Shown piece by piece: positions 10,426 to 20,625 of a DNA stretch of 60,269 bases. The DNA is from an uncultured Gilliamella sp. (GTDB lineage: Bacteria; Pseudomonadota; Gammaproteobacteria; Enterobacterales; Orbaceae). The stretch lies in contig CAMLIK010000005.1 of the NCBI GenBank assembly GCA_946480175.1, positions 1-60,269 on the forward strand. Direction: 5' to 3'. The stretch's first letter is position 1. Every line of letters starts with the position of its first letter. Under the pieces are notes generated by a model. That model ran no database searches and was not told the origin of the DNA. It saw only the letters and a list, made by a program, of their open reading frames with translations. The position numbers and the translations under genes were made by a program.

Positions 10426-10830
10426 AATTAACATCCGCAGAGGGTATAGACTTCTCAATTATTTTTACAAAAAACCGGATGAGCTTTATATAATTGGATG
10501 ATGAAAAGATGGCAGTGCAAGATAACGCCTTATTATTTGCATTGGCGTTAAAAAATATATTCTTAGACTAAATTTCAATTCAATAATGCACTATTTATCC
10601 TCAATAAACATCCACAGACGGTATAGACTTCTCAATTATTTTTACAAAAATAAATAAGACTTTTATGGTCAGATGATTAAGCCATGGCCTTATTGGATAA
10701 CCGCTTATTATTTGTAACGGCGTTAAAAAGATGTATTGCTATGGCAAATTTTTCCTCAATAATGCTTTATTTACCCTCAATATATAGCCCCTGATGGTTA
10801 TAGACTTCTCCAGTATTTTGATAGTCTGGT
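10426..10830. repeat. Three ~177-bp imperfect tandem repeat units
   Basis: A core beginning GGTATAGACTTCTCAATTAT starts at 10443 and 10620, identical over 31 bp, 177 bp apart. A diverged third core begins at 10796 (GGTTATAGACTTCTCCAGTA). The units also share a GATAAC...TTATTATTTG...GGCGTTAAAAA segment (10520-10552 and 10697-10728). A partial unit end seems to lie near 10370. The core recurs inverted at 57809-57839. In the plus-strand frame the core reads YRLLNYF in each unit, followed by a stop within 4-20 codons, so decayed gene 3' ends are one explanation. No long reading frame is present. Confidence 0.75.
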
Positions 10831-10890
10831 TGACAGACAGCAATTTTATTGATTACCATTTTTGATGATTTGTTACTCTTAATAATTATA

Positions 10891-10920
10891 AAAAAATGCC
10901 ACTAGTTAACTAACGGCATT
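10891..10920 (-). terminator. Terminator of lpdA
   Basis: On the minus strand AATGCC and GGCATT enclose an inner TTAGTTAACTA palindrome, followed by TTTTTTTAT. It lies about 33 bp past the lpdA stop. Confidence 0.75.
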
Positions 10921-10952
10921 AAGTTGAAAATAATGATTAAACAAGATAATAC

Positions 10953-12377
10953 TTATTTCTTAATTGCCTTTGGATTAGGCAAATCGGTTACCGTGCCTTC
11001 ATAAATTTCTGAGGCGAGTCCGATTGATTCATGTAAGGTTGGATGAGCATGGATAGTTAATGCAATATCTTCTGCATCACAACCCATTTCAACGGCAAGA
11101 GTAATTTCACCAAGTAGTTCACCACCATTGGCTCCAACTACTGCCCCACCAAGAAGACGATTATCCGCTTTATTGAAAATTAGTTTAGTCATCCCCTGTG
11201 AACAATCAGATGCAATTGCTCGACCTGATGCCGCCCATGGAAATATAGCTACCTCATAATCGATACCTTTTGCCTTGGCTTCTTTTTCAGTCAACCCTAC
11301 CCATGCAACTTCCGGTTCGGTATAAGCTATTGATGGTATGGTTTTCGGATCGAAGTAATGGTTTTTACCAGCTATCACTTCGGCGGCAACATGACCTTCA
11401 TGTACTCCTTTATGAGCCAGCATAGGTTGCCCGACAATATCGCCAATGGCATAAATATGAGGTACATTAGTTCGCATTTGCTTATCTACTTCAATAAAAC
11501 CGCGGTCGGTCACATTAACCCCCGCTTTTTCAGCGCTGATAAGTTTGCCATTTGGGGCTCGCCCTATTGCCACCAGTACTGCATCGTAAGTATGAGTTTC
11601 AATAGTTCCATCTTTCTTTTCCATGGTGACGTAGATGGCATCATGTTTAGCTTCAACAGTACTTACTTTAGTTTCTAAACGTAAAGTGAACTTTTGTTGG
11701 ATTTGTTTGCTAAAGACTTTCACCACATCTTTATCGGCAGCGGGGATCACCTGATCTAGCATTTCAACGACATCCACTTGTGAACCCAATGCGTGATATA
11801 CCGTCCCCATTTCGAGGCCAATAATACCGCCCCCCATCAAGAGTAATTTTTTAGGGATAGTAGTTAATGCTAGCGCATCTGTTGAATCCCATATACGAGG
11901 GTCGTCATGAGGAATAAATGGTAAGGTTATTGGCCTTGAACCAGCTGCAATTATCGCATTATCAAAGATAATTTTGGTTATGCCTTTTGCCGATGTCACC
12001 TCCATTGTGTGACTTCCAGTAAATTGCGCTTCACCTTGTATCACATTGACTTTACGCATTTTAGCCATGCCAGCAAGCCCGTTGGTAAGCTGGTTGATTA
12101 CCTTTTCTTTCCAATCACGAACTTTGTCGAGTTCCAGTTTTGGTGTACCAAAATGGATCCCATGCTCAGTGAGAGATTTTGCTTCATCCATCACTTTAGC
12201 CACATGAAGTAATGCCTTAGAGGGAATGCACCCCACATTGAGGCAAACACCGCCTAAGGTAGAATACCTTTCGACTAATGTTACCTCTAACCCTAGATCG
12301 GCAGCGCGAAAGGCAGCGGAATATCCCGCAGGGCCGGCACCTAATACAACGAGTTGTGTTTTAACTTCTTGACTCAT
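10953..12377 (-). CDS. lpdA: Dihydrolipoamide dehydrogenase (E3)
   Basis: FAD-dependent E3 of the pyruvate dehydrogenase complex and probably also of other 2-oxoacid complexes; it reoxidises dihydrolipoyl groups with NAD+. The ATG at 12377 has GGAGG 9 nt upstream and gives 474 residues, the E. coli length; a TTG two codons earlier sits too close to that site. Visible: the N-terminal FAD loop LGAGPAGYSAA, the redox disulfide GGVCLNVGCIPSKAL, the NAD-binding GGGIIGLEMG and the catalytic His-Glu region HAHPTLHES. Third gene of aceE-aceF-lpdA, with a terminator behind. Confidence 0.97.
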   Translation of the reverse strand: MSQEVKTQLVVLGAGPAGYSAAFRAADLGLEVTLVERYSTLGGVCLNVGCIPSKALLHVAKVMDEAKSLTEHGIHFGTPKLELDKVRDWKEKVINQLTNGLAGMAKMRKVNVIQGEAQFTGSHTMEVTSAKGITKIIFDNAIIAAGSRPITLPFIPHDDPRIWDSTDALALTTIPKKLLLMGGGIIGLEMGTVYHALGSQVDVVEMLDQVIPAADKDVVKVFSKQIQQKFTLRLETKVSTVEAKHDAIYVTMEKKDGTIETHTYDAVLVAIGRAPNGKLISAEKAGVNVTDRGFIEVDKQMRTNVPHIYAIGDIVGQPMLAHKGVHEGHVAAEVIAGKNHYFDPKTIPSIAYTEPEVAWVGLTEKEAKAKGIDYEVAIFPWAASGRAIASDCSQGMTKLIFNKADNRLLGGAVVGANGGELLGEITLAVEMGCDAEDIALTIHAHPTLHESIGLASEIYEGTVTDLPNPKAIKK

Positions 12378-12392
12378 AATCAATTTCCTCCA

Positions 12393-13997
12393 CTACATCA
12401 CTAGTCGACGTAAGTCGGATAGAACATTAACAATATGGCTTAAAAAGCGTGCACCATCTGCACCATCAATCACACGATGATCAAAGGATAATGACAAAGG
12501 TAGCATTAAGCGCGGTGTAAATTCTTTACCGTTCCAAACTGGCTTCAGACTTGAACGAGACACACCGAGAATACCCACTTCTGGTGCATTAACAATTGGT
12601 GTGAATGAAGTTGTGCCGATACCTCCAAGGCTCGAAATAGTGAAACAACCACCTTGCATATCACTACCGGTGAGTTTACCGTCACGCGCTTTTTTGGAGA
12701 TTGTCGCTAATTCTTGCGAAAGTTCAACAATTCCTTTTTTATTCACATCTTTAAATACTGGCACAACTAAGCCATTTGGCGTGTCAACTGCTACGCCAAT
12801 GTTGATATATTTTTTGACGATAAGGGTTTGTGCATCTTCTGATAGCGAGCTATTAAAACGCGGATAAGCAGTTAACGCACTAGCTACGGCCTTCATAATA
12901 AACACTAGCGGAGTAATTTTGAGATCGAGTTTTTTCTTTTCTGCCTCAGCATTTTGCTGCTTACGAAAAGCTTCTAGTTCAGTGATATCAGTCTCATCAA
13001 ACTCAGTAACATGTGGAATCATTACCCAGTTACGATGTAAATTGGCACCAGATACTTTTTGGATCTTGGTTAATGGTAAGGATTCAACTTCACCAAACTT
13101 ACTAAAATCGACTTTCGGCCAAGGTAATAAACCTGGTAATGCTCCACCAGTTCCACCATTTTCGGATTGTTTTACCGCATTTTTTACGTAATTTTGGATA
13201 TCTTCACGTAATACACGATGTTTAGGGCCAGTTGGTTGTACTTTGGCAAGATTAATGCCAAACTCGCGCGCTAATCGGCGGATTGAAGGTGTGGCATGGG
13301 CATAAGCATCATTTTCTACAAATTCATTAGTAGCTGACACTGGTGTCGAAGCGTTACTATTGTTGCTATTATTATTGGCTATCGGAGCCGGAGCAACCGT
13401 TTTTTCAGCCACCATAGGAGCTGAATCAGCTTTAGCAGGCACACTGATGGCCGCTGTCTCAAACTCCATTATTTTAGATCCAGTTTTGACTTTGTCGCCA
13501 ATTTTTACAACAATGTTTTTTACCGTACCGGCGATCGTTGCCGGTACTTCCATCGAGGCTTTGTCACCTTCAACCGTAATAAGTGAATCATTAACCGAAA
13601 CTGAATCACCGACTTTAACTAAAATTTCGGTCACTTCGACTTCATCACCACCTATGTCTGGGACATTAACATCGACAATTTGTCCACTGTTCGACGCGGA
13701 TGCAGGAACTGGAGGAGGAACTGGCGTTGAAGCAGTTGGTGTTTGATCTGTTGACGCACTTGAACCGATCTCGTCAAATTGCATAATACTCACACCGGTT
13801 GTCACTTTATCGCCAATTTTTACGATGATCGACTTTACAATCCCAGCTTGTGGTGCGGGTATTTCCATCGACGCTTTATCACCTTCGACGGTCAATAACG
13901 ATTGATCTACATCCACTTTGTCGCCGACTTTAACCAGAATTTCAGTTACTTCAACTTCATCACTTCCGATATCGGGTAATTTTATTTCAATACTCAT
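12393..13997 (-). CDS. aceF: Pyruvate dehydrogenase E2, dihydrolipoyl acetyltransferase
   Basis: Core of the pyruvate dehydrogenase complex: transfers acetyl groups from E1 to coenzyme A through swinging lipoyl arms. The 534 residues hold two lipoyl domains (about 1-75 and 107-182), each with the EGDKASME lipoylation site. Ala/Pro/Ser-rich linkers follow, then an E1/E3-binding domain ([14 protein letters not shown]) and a catalytic domain with [14 protein letters not shown]. coli AceF has three lipoyl domains and about 630 residues, so this is a two-lipoyl form. The lipoyl groups are supplied by LipA/LipB, encoded just beyond aceE. A 12-bp gap separates it from aceE. Confidence 0.97.
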   Translation of the reverse strand: MSIEIKLPDIGSDEVEVTEILVKVGDKVDVDQSLLTVEGDKASMEIPAPQAGIVKSIIVKIGDKVTTGVSIMQFDEIGSSASTDQTPTASTPVPPPVPASASNSGQIVDVNVPDIGGDEVEVTEILVKVGDSVSVNDSLITVEGDKASMEVPATIAGTVKNIVVKIGDKVKTGSKIMEFETAAISVPAKADSAPMVAEKTVAPAPIANNNSNNSNASTPVSATNEFVENDAYAHATPSIRRLAREFGINLAKVQPTGPKHRVLREDIQNYVKNAVKQSENGGTGGALPGLLPWPKVDFSKFGEVESLPLTKIQKVSGANLHRNWVMIPHVTEFDETDITELEAFRKQQNAEAEKKKLDLKITPLVFIMKAVASALTAYPRFNSSLSEDAQTLIVKKYINIGVAVDTPNGLVVPVFKDVNKKGIVELSQELATISKKARDGKLTGSDMQGGCFTISSLGGIGTTSFTPIVNAPEVGILGVSRSSLKPVWNGKEFTPRLMLPLSLSFDHRVIDGADGARFLSHIVNVLSDLRRLVM

Positions 13998-14009
13998 TAT
14001 TTTTACCTC

Positions 14010-16676
14010 TTATGCAATACGTGGATTAAGTTTGTCTGCATTGATTTCGAACTTTTTAATCGCGTCTTCAACAATACTTGCTTGAATATCACCACGTTTA
14101 GCTAGTTCTCCTAATGCGGCAATCACCACATAAGATGCATCGACTTCAAAATGATGACGTAAATTTTCCCGACTATCACTACGACCAAATCCATCAGTGC
14201 CTAGCACCCGGTAGCTTTCTGCTGGTACAAATCCACGAATTTGTTCGGCATAAAGTTTCATATAATCAGTTGAAGCAACAGCAGGGTTGTTATTCATTAT
14301 TTGAGCAACATAAGGCACTTTAGCAGGTTCGCTTGGATGTAACATGTTGTAACGTTCACAATCTTGACCATCTCGAGCAAGCAAAGTAAATGAAGTGACA
14401 CTATAAACGTCTGAACTGACACCATAGTTTTTAGCCAAAATATCCGCCGCTTCACGAACATGTCGTAGCATTGAACCCGAGCCTAATAATTGTACAGTTG
14501 GTTTCCCTTGTTGGCCCTCTACGGTATCAAGTTTATAGATACCACGACAAATCCCCTCTTGCGCACCTTCTGGCATTGCAGGTTGGGCATAGTTTTCATT
14601 AAGTGTTGTAATGTAATAGTAAACATTTTCTTGTTCACCATACATACGACGTAAGCCATCTTGCATAATAACCGCCACCTCATAAGCATAAGCTGGATCG
14701 TATGATAAGCAGTTAGGAATGGTTAACGCTTGAATATGGCTATGGCCATCTTGATGTTGTAAACCTTCACCATTTAACGTCGTCCGGCCTGATGTTCCTC
14801 CAATCATAAAGCCTCGTGCTTGCTGATCGCCCGCCGCCCACATTAAATCACCAATACGTTGGAAGCCAAACATGGAGTAATAAATGTAGAAAGGAATCAT
14901 AGGGAAATTATTATTACTGTAGGATGTCGCCGCCGCTAGCCATGATGCCGTTGCACCACATTCGTTGATACCTTCTTGCAGAATTTGTCCTTTCTCGTCT
15001 TCACGATAGTAAGCAACCTGTTCTTTATCTTGTGGAGTATACTGTTGACCATGTGGGTTATAAATACCAATTTGGCGAAATAGACCTTCCATACCAAAAG
15101 TACGCGCTTCATCAGCCAGAATTGGCACTAATCGTGGCGCTAAATCCTTATCCTTTAACATGATGTTAAGCGCCCGCACAAAAGCGATAGTGGTTGAAAT
15201 TTCTTTGGATTGGGCTTCAAGCAATGGGGCAAATTCGCTTAACGGAGGAATCGAAACCGTTCCTGAGAATTTGGTTAATCTTGAAGGTACATAACCATGT
15301 AACGCTTGGCGACGTTCATGAATATATTTATATTCTGGTGTATGTTCTTCAAATTTGATGTAAGGCAATTTTTCAAGTGCTTCATCAGTCACCGGAATAT
15401 TAAAGAAGTCACGAACATGACGAACACCATCGATATTCATTTTTTTGACTTGGTGCGCTATGTTTTTCGCTTCAGCAGCTTCACCCATACCATAACCTTT
15501 AATGGTGTGAGCTAAAATAACAGTTGGTCGACCTTTGGTCTCTTTTGCTCTGGCAAATGCCGCAAACATTTTTTCAGGGTCTTGACCACCACGATTAAGT
15601 CTAAAAATTTCAGCATCAGACATATCTTTGACTAATTCAGCGGTTTCCGGATATTTACCGAAGAAATGTTCACGAACATAAGCACCGTCTTTGGATTTGA
15701 AGGTTTGATAATCGCCATCAAGGGTTTCATTCATTAAACGAATTAATTTACCCGATTTATCTTTTTGCAATAAATGATCCCAGCGATCCCCCCAGAGCAC
15801 TTTTATTACATTCCAACCAGCACCGGCAAATACCCCTTCAAGTTCATTAACTATTTTGCCATTACCGGTTACCGGGCCATCAAGGCGTTGTAAATTACAG
15901 TTGATAACAAAGACTAAATTATCAAGTTTTTCACGTGTTGCAACGGTGATTGCACCTTTTGCTTCTGGCTCATCCATTTCACCATCACCTAAAAAGGCAT
16001 AAACGGTTTGTTCGCTAGTATCTTTCAAACCACGATGGTTCAAATATTTTAAAAAGCGGGCTTGGAAGATAGCGCTGATAGGACCTAATCCCATTGAAAC
16101 GGTTGGGAATTGCCAAAATTCCGGCATTAATTTGGGATGAGGATAAGATGATAAGCCTTTACCATGAACTTCTTGCCTAAAGTTATCAAGTTGTTCTTCG
16201 GTTAAGCGACCTTCAATAAAAGCACGAGAGTAAATACCCGGTGAAATATGACCTTGGAAGTAGATTAAATCACCGCCATCTTTTTCATTGCGAGCACGAA
16301 AAAAATGATTGAAACAAACTTCATAAAATGTCGCTGCCGATTGAAATGATGCCATGTGACCGCCAAGTTCTAAATCTTTTTTAGAAGCGCGTAGCACCAT
16401 CATAATTGCATTCCAGCGAACAATAGAACGGATTCGTCTTTCAATTTCCCAATTACCAGGATAAGCAGGTTGTTCGTCAACTGGGATAGTGTTTATATAA
16501 TTACTGGTTGAAGAACCAAAAAGTAAAGGAACACCGCCATCGCGGGCTTTATTAACAATTTGCTCAATAATATACTGCGCACGTTCGACGCCTTCCTCTC
16601 GAATAATAGAATCTAAACTTTCCAGCCAATCTTTCGTTTCGACTGGATCGATATCATTCATTTGCATGTCCGACAT
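14010..16676 (-). CDS. aceE: Pyruvate dehydrogenase E1, homodimeric type
   Basis: Thiamine-diphosphate enzyme that decarboxylates pyruvate and reductively acetylates the lipoyl arms of AceF. The 888 residues match E. coli AceE in length, and the N-terminus (NDIDPVETKDWLESLDSI then REEGVERAQY) is clearly AceE. The TPP/Mg motif is GDGEMDEPEAKGA, with the conserved NCNLQRLDGPV downstream. AGAGG lies 7 nt before the ATG. First gene of aceE-aceF-lpdA. No pdhR gene precedes it, and I could not find the PdhR operator AATTGGT-N3-ACCAATT in the upstream gap. Confidence 0.98.
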   Translation of the reverse strand: MSDMQMNDIDPVETKDWLESLDSIIREEGVERAQYIIEQIVNKARDGGVPLLFGSSTSNYINTIPVDEQPAYPGNWEIERRIRSIVRWNAIMMVLRASKKDLELGGHMASFQSAATFYEVCFNHFFRARNEKDGGDLIYFQGHISPGIYSRAFIEGRLTEEQLDNFRQEVHGKGLSSYPHPKLMPEFWQFPTVSMGLGPISAIFQARFLKYLNHRGLKDTSEQTVYAFLGDGEMDEPEAKGAITVATREKLDNLVFVINCNLQRLDGPVTGNGKIVNELEGVFAGAGWNVIKVLWGDRWDHLLQKDKSGKLIRLMNETLDGDYQTFKSKDGAYVREHFFGKYPETAELVKDMSDAEIFRLNRGGQDPEKMFAAFARAKETKGRPTVILAHTIKGYGMGEAAEAKNIAHQVKKMNIDGVRHVRDFFNIPVTDEALEKLPYIKFEEHTPEYKYIHERRQALHGYVPSRLTKFSGTVSIPPLSEFAPLLEAQSKEISTTIAFVRALNIMLKDKDLAPRLVPILADEARTFGMEGLFRQIGIYNPHGQQYTPQDKEQVAYYREDEKGQILQEGINECGATASWLAAATSYSNNNFPMIPFYIYYSMFGFQRIGDLMWAAGDQQARGFMIGGTSGRTTLNGEGLQHQDGHSHIQALTIPNCLSYDPAYAYEVAVIMQDGLRRMYGEQENVYYYITTLNENYAQPAMPEGAQEGICRGIYKLDTVEGQQGKPTVQLLGSGSMLRHVREAADILAKNYGVSSDVYSVTSFTLLARDGQDCERYNMLHPSEPAKVPYVAQIMNNNPAVASTDYMKLYAEQIRGFVPAESYRVLGTDGFGRSDSRENLRHHFEVDASYVVIAALGELAKRGDIQASIVEDAIKKFEINADKLNPRIA

Positions 16677-17046
16677 ATAAAAACCTCTTTTTTATTTAAA
16701 AAATGCAGTTTTTGCTATCCTTAGCTATAACAGACGCCATAACTAAAATTACAAGCTCCAACTTTTGCATTACGGATGCTTTATTGATATCAGTCTGCCA
16801 TTTTCCATTAAAAAGTAAAGCAAACCACTGTCTGGAAAAGAATGTTAATTCCTATTAAATTAATCAACTATTTCAATTATTAATTTAAATATAAAGATAA
16901 TTATTTGATATAAGTCAAATTTAGTTCGTGAGATTGGAAAGAATATTACCTTATGAGTTATACCTTGAATACTTAGCGATTGTCAAGTTATAGTAAAATC
17001 TGCTATATAGTTGTTAATTTGTTGATAAATTGACACTGATAAGTAC
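16677..17046. other. Divergent promoter region aceE / lipB
   Basis: This 370-bp AT-rich gap serves aceE leftward and lipB rightward. A good lipB promoter is visible at 16980-17009. I see no gene, no PdhR-type operator and no convincing CRP site. Confidence 0.6.
16980..17009 (+). promoter_or_regulatory. Candidate sigma-70 promoter of lipBA
   Basis: TTGTCA (16980-16985) and TATATA (17004-17009) are separated by 18 bp, with the lipB ATG about 37 bp downstream. No strong Shine-Dalgarno precedes the ATG. Confidence 0.5.
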
Positions 17047-17667
17047 ATGCCAAATAAAAACGTAATTATTAAACAATTGGGAACCATGCCTTATTTGCAA
17101 GTTTATCAAGCTATGCATGATTTTACTAAGCAGCGTAATAACCAAACGCTTGATGAGATTTGGTTAGTTGAACACTCACCGGTTTTTACCCAAGGCAAAG
17201 TTGGTAAACCAGAACATTTGCTCATTAAAACAGATATCCCTGTTGTGCAAACTGATAGAGGTGGACAAATTACTTATCATGCGCCCGGACAGCAAATTAT
17301 GTATATCTTATTTGATTTAAAAAGGCGTAAAATGAGTATTCGTGATGTCGTCAATTATTTAGAAAATAGTGTTATTCAAACATTGAAACACTACGAAATT
17401 ACTGCATATTCAAAGCAAGACGCCCCTGGCGTTTATATTAATCAACAAAAGATCTGCTCTCTTGGATTACATATTAAGCATGGCTGCACCTTACATGGAT
17501 TAGCCCTTAATATTGATATGGATCTGACACCTTTTAATTATATCAATCCTTGTGGCTATGCTGGGTTACAAATGACGCAAATGAAACATTATATTGCAGA
17601 AATTGATCGCCAAGAGATTAACCAATTATTAACTGACCATTTTATTAATCAGTTACCAAACTATTAA
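17047..17667 (+). CDS. lipB: Octanoyl-[ACP]:protein N-octanoyltransferase
   Basis: Transfers octanoyl groups from acyl carrier protein to lipoyl domains, the first step of endogenous lipoate synthesis. At 206 residues it is family length. Visible: [15 protein letters not shown], the [12 protein letters not shown] motif and the [16 protein letters not shown] region with the conserved lysine; the acyl-cysteine is in NPCGY (near residue 168). It is followed by lipA with a single base between them. Placed divergently from aceEF, whose E2 is the main lipoylation target. Confidence 0.96.
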   Translation: MPNKNVIIKQLGTMPYLQVYQAMHDFTKQRNNQTLDEIWLVEHSPVFTQGKVGKPEHLLIKTDIPVVQTDRGGQITYHAPGQQIMYILFDLKRRKMSIRDVVNYLENSVIQTLKHYEITAYSKQDAPGVYINQQKICSLGLHIKHGCTLHGLALNIDMDLTPFNYINPCGYAGLQMTQMKHYIAEIDRQEINQLLTDHFINQLPNY

Positions 17668-17668
17668 A

Positions 17669-18637
17669 ATGTTAACTATGCAAAATACTCAAAACCTAAC
17701 CCGCAGTTCAAAATATCGTGATGCAGACAAAACACGTCTTATTCCTTCTATTACCTTAGAAGATAGTGCACCATTAAAAAAACCAGAATGGATGAGAATC
17801 AAGTTGTCGGCAAATACTGATAATATTGCACATATCAAAAATACTATACGTAAACATGGTTTACATTCGGTTTGTGAAGAAGCGTCATGTCCTAACTTGG
17901 CTGAGTGTTTTAATCATGGTACTGCAACTTTTATGATATTAGGTGATATCTGTACGCGTCGATGCCCTTTCTGTGATGTTGCCCACGGCCGCCCTTTACC
18001 GCCAGACCGTGCTGAACCTAATAAACTTGCGCAAACTATTCAAGAGATGAAGTTGCGTTATGTTGTGATCACCTCTGTTGATCGCGATGATTTGAAAGAT
18101 GGCGGAGCCAGTCATTTTGCCTCGTGTACCCAAGAGATTCGATCATTGAGCCCAAATATCAAAGTTGAAACTTTAACCCCCGATTTTCGTGGATGTATTG
18201 ATGAAGCCGTTGCGGTTTTAAGTGAAAATCCACCAGATGTATTTAATCATAATTTAGAAAATATTCCTCGTTTGTATAAAAAAATACGCCCTGGAGCGAG
18301 TTATAAGGGATCGTTAAGATTGCTTGAAGCATTTAAACAAAAACACCCAGAAATTCCAACAAAATCCGGATTAATGGTCGGATTAGGTGAAACCAATGAA
18401 GAACTTATTCAGGTTTTGAGAGATTTGCGTAGTCATGGCGTAACTATGTTAACTTTAGGTCAGTATTTACAGCCAAGTAAGTATCATTTACCAGTAGAGC
18501 GTTATGTTTCGCCAAAAGAATTTGATGAGCTAAAGCAGACTGCTTTGGCAATGGGGTTTACCCACGCTGCTTGTGGGCCATTTGTGCGTTCATCTTATCA
18601 TGCCGATCTACAAGCGATGGGAAAAGAGGTGAAGTAA
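17669..18637 (+). CDS. lipA: Lipoyl synthase (radical SAM)
   Basis: Inserts two sulfurs into protein-bound octanoyl groups. The 322 residues contain both iron-sulfur signatures: the auxiliary cluster [12 protein letters not shown] and the radical-[11 protein letters not shown]. The C-terminal serine of the RSSYHAD motif, which ligates the auxiliary cluster, is present. The start one base after lipB lacks its own Shine-Dalgarno, and a second ATG is three codons further on, so translation is probably coupled to lipB. The stop codon lies in the loop of the following terminator. Confidence 0.97.
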   Translation: MLTMQNTQNLTRSSKYRDADKTRLIPSITLEDSAPLKKPEWMRIKLSANTDNIAHIKNTIRKHGLHSVCEEASCPNLAECFNHGTATFMILGDICTRRCPFCDVAHGRPLPPDRAEPNKLAQTIQEMKLRYVVITSVDRDDLKDGGASHFASCTQEIRSLSPNIKVETLTPDFRGCIDEAVAVLSENPPDVFNHNLENIPRLYKKIRPGASYKGSLRLLEAFKQKHPEIPTKSGLMVGLGETNEELIQVLRDLRSHGVTMLTLGQYLQPSKYHLPVERYVSPKEFDELKQTALAMGFTHAACGPFVRSSYHADLQAMGKEVK

Positions 18638-18650
18638 TCTTCACCTTTTT
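18627..18650 (+). terminator. Terminator overlapping the lipA stop codon
   Basis: AGGTGAAG-TAAT-CTTCACCT forms a perfect 8-bp stem followed by five T in total. The lipA TAA stop is within the loop, so the stem begins inside the coding region. It may also serve the convergent yejM gene, since the reverse strand has AAAAGG before and CTCTTTT after the stem. Confidence 0.75.
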
Positions 18651-18660
18651 GGCTCAATGT

Positions 18661-20433
18661 TTAATTATCTACCACGATAAAGCGACGATTTTCAGTAACA
18701 ATTTGTAAAAAGATAGGTAAGCTAATTTTTTCGTCTTTTAATTGTTTACCATTTAAATCATAAATTTTAGATCGTCCATATGCATCAATCACAACCGTTT
18801 TATCACCATAAAGTGCCGCTACCTGATTTTCACTACCCGCTAGAATCCATTCGCGACCTTGTTGGTCAAATAAATTCTGACCTTGGCTATACTGTTTTGC
18901 AGGGGTAGTGACATTGAATGCATATTGCATTAATGTTCTTAAAATGTCTGTTTGTGAAGTTATATTATTAATTTGTTTGGCTTCTTTACCCGGCCATGAA
19001 ATAATTAATGGCACTTTTAAGGCATCTCGATTAAAACTGACTTCATCATTTCGTAAGGCGACTTTTTTGGCTTCATCAATTTTTAAATCGTTAGAACCGG
19101 TAATAATGATTATGGTGTTTTCATAAACATTAGATAATATTAAGTAAGCAATTAAAGACTCTAAATATTGATCAAGTTTTTTTGCTTCTGCCTCTAATTC
19201 AGCTATTGGCATTTTTTTGTTTTTAGTCCCAAGCGAATATTGGATAACAGAGAATAACGGAGCATGGTTTTCGAGTTTATTTTGTTCATCATGCCATGCT
19301 ACCCAATTATCAGTTGTTTGTTTATTGGACTGTTTTTTACCATCAGGTGTGGTGAAATTAGACAGTAATGCATAGCGATAAAGCGGCTGAGAAAAACCAT
19401 CAGCAGAAAATAGACCAACGTTATAATGCTGTTTAGTTACGGTTTCAAATAATACCGATGGTTTATGCCCTGCAAGAATACTATTATAATAATTAGGATC
19501 AAGTCCATAAAATAACGAGAAGTTATTTAAGTAGGCTTGATTACTCGCGCCATAGTGGTTAGTAAACTGTATATTCTGACCAGCAAATCCTTTAAGCCAA
19601 GGCATTTGATTAACTAATAATTGATTATTCCAACCGTCAATATCAATAATTAAAATATTGGGTTTATCTGGCTTTTCATTGAATGAAATTCGATCGAGTG
19701 GGTATTCTATTGCAATCGCAAATGGATTACCCTCTTGAATGGCTCGATTACGGTAACCATTCTCTTCAATAAAGCCATAACGCTCAAGAAAATGACGTGC
19801 AGTTAACGGATATGAAAGCGGTAAACTTGACCTTTGCATAGTAATTGGACGATAGAAGTTCGCATCAGCCCAAATATGAATTAAATGCGATGAGACAAAA
19901 CATAGAATAAAAGCAATTACTACTGGCCTTGCAAAATGTTTACGTTTACTTAAGCTGCGTAGTTTTTTCCAGCTCCAAATAGCGAACAATATCTCAATTA
20001 AAAGAATAAATGGAATTAAAATATATGCACTATTTAAAAAAGAGGTTTTATCCCCAGTAAATAGTTGCCATATGGATAAATTAAGATGCATTCTAAAATG
20101 CGAAAACACTTCAACATCAATAAGTAGTAAGCTAATGCCAACTGTTGCAACAATTGTTGCAATGATCCTTTGCCAACGTGAAGAGTGAATAAAAAAGCTC
20201 AACGGGAAAAGTACAATCAAGTAAACAATGAATGTGAGAAAGCTGAAATGCCCAATCCCACTAATAATCGCATAAAAGCGCCCCATGAATGTTTGGGGCC
20301 AGTCAGCAATGAGCAAATATTGACTTCCAAGTACAATAACAACTAAAACATTAAAAAGTGTAAACCAATGACCCCAACTAATTATCTGCGAGGTTTTATC
20401 GTCTTTAATATGATTATTTTTAAGTTTGAGCAT
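18661..20433 (-). CDS. yejM: Inner-membrane sulfatase-fold protein YejM/PbgA/LapC
   Basis: In enterobacteria this essential protein senses periplasmic-leaflet LPS and restrains LapB/FtsH-mediated LpxC degradation. The 590 residues have about five N-terminal membrane helices (residues 20-190), a linker and a periplasmic sulfatase-like domain starting around NILIIDIDGWNNQLL. In this family the sulfatase active site is degenerate; a Thr/Ser nucleophile is not obvious here either. The gene is single, converging on lipA and divergent from lonH. Assignment rests on overall architecture (DUF3413 plus sulfatase) and length (E. coli 586). Confidence 0.9.
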   Translation of the reverse strand: MLKLKNNHIKDDKTSQIISWGHWFTLFNVLVVIVLGSQYLLIADWPQTFMGRFYAIISGIGHFSFLTFIVYLIVLFPLSFFIHSSRWQRIIATIVATVGISLLLIDVEVFSHFRMHLNLSIWQLFTGDKTSFLNSAYILIPFILLIEILFAIWSWKKLRSLSKRKHFARPVVIAFILCFVSSHLIHIWADANFYRPITMQRSSLPLSYPLTARHFLERYGFIEENGYRNRAIQEGNPFAIAIEYPLDRISFNEKPDKPNILIIDIDGWNNQLLVNQMPWLKGFAGQNIQFTNHYGASNQAYLNNFSLFYGLDPNYYNSILAGHKPSVLFETVTKQHYNVGLFSADGFSQPLYRYALLSNFTTPDGKKQSNKQTTDNWVAWHDEQNKLENHAPLFSVIQYSLGTKNKKMPIAELEAEAKKLDQYLESLIAYLILSNVYENTIIIITGSNDLKIDEAKKVALRNDEVSFNRDALKVPLIISWPGKEAKQINNITSQTDILRTLMQYAFNVTTPAKQYSQGQNLFDQQGREWILAGSENQVAALYGDKTVVIDAYGRSKIYDLNGKQLKDEKISLPIFLQIVTENRRFIVVDN

Positions 20434-20625
20434 ATTTAATTGTTGTTAGTCGTAATAACCTAGAGAAAATTAACTAAAATTTACCTTACAGTTTAACTGA
20501 TTTTTAAAATTCTTTCTGTAATTTTTTTATTTGTTAGCACTTAGATTTAGGTTATTTGTTGGCGTTGTAATCGATACTTGTTATAATTTAATCCAATAAT
20601 ATAGCTAATAGAAAAGATATTAACT

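Noticed and set aside
16677..17046. PdhR operator before aceE
   Set aside because: Looked for GGT-N3-ACC symmetry; none found. No pdhR gene nearby.
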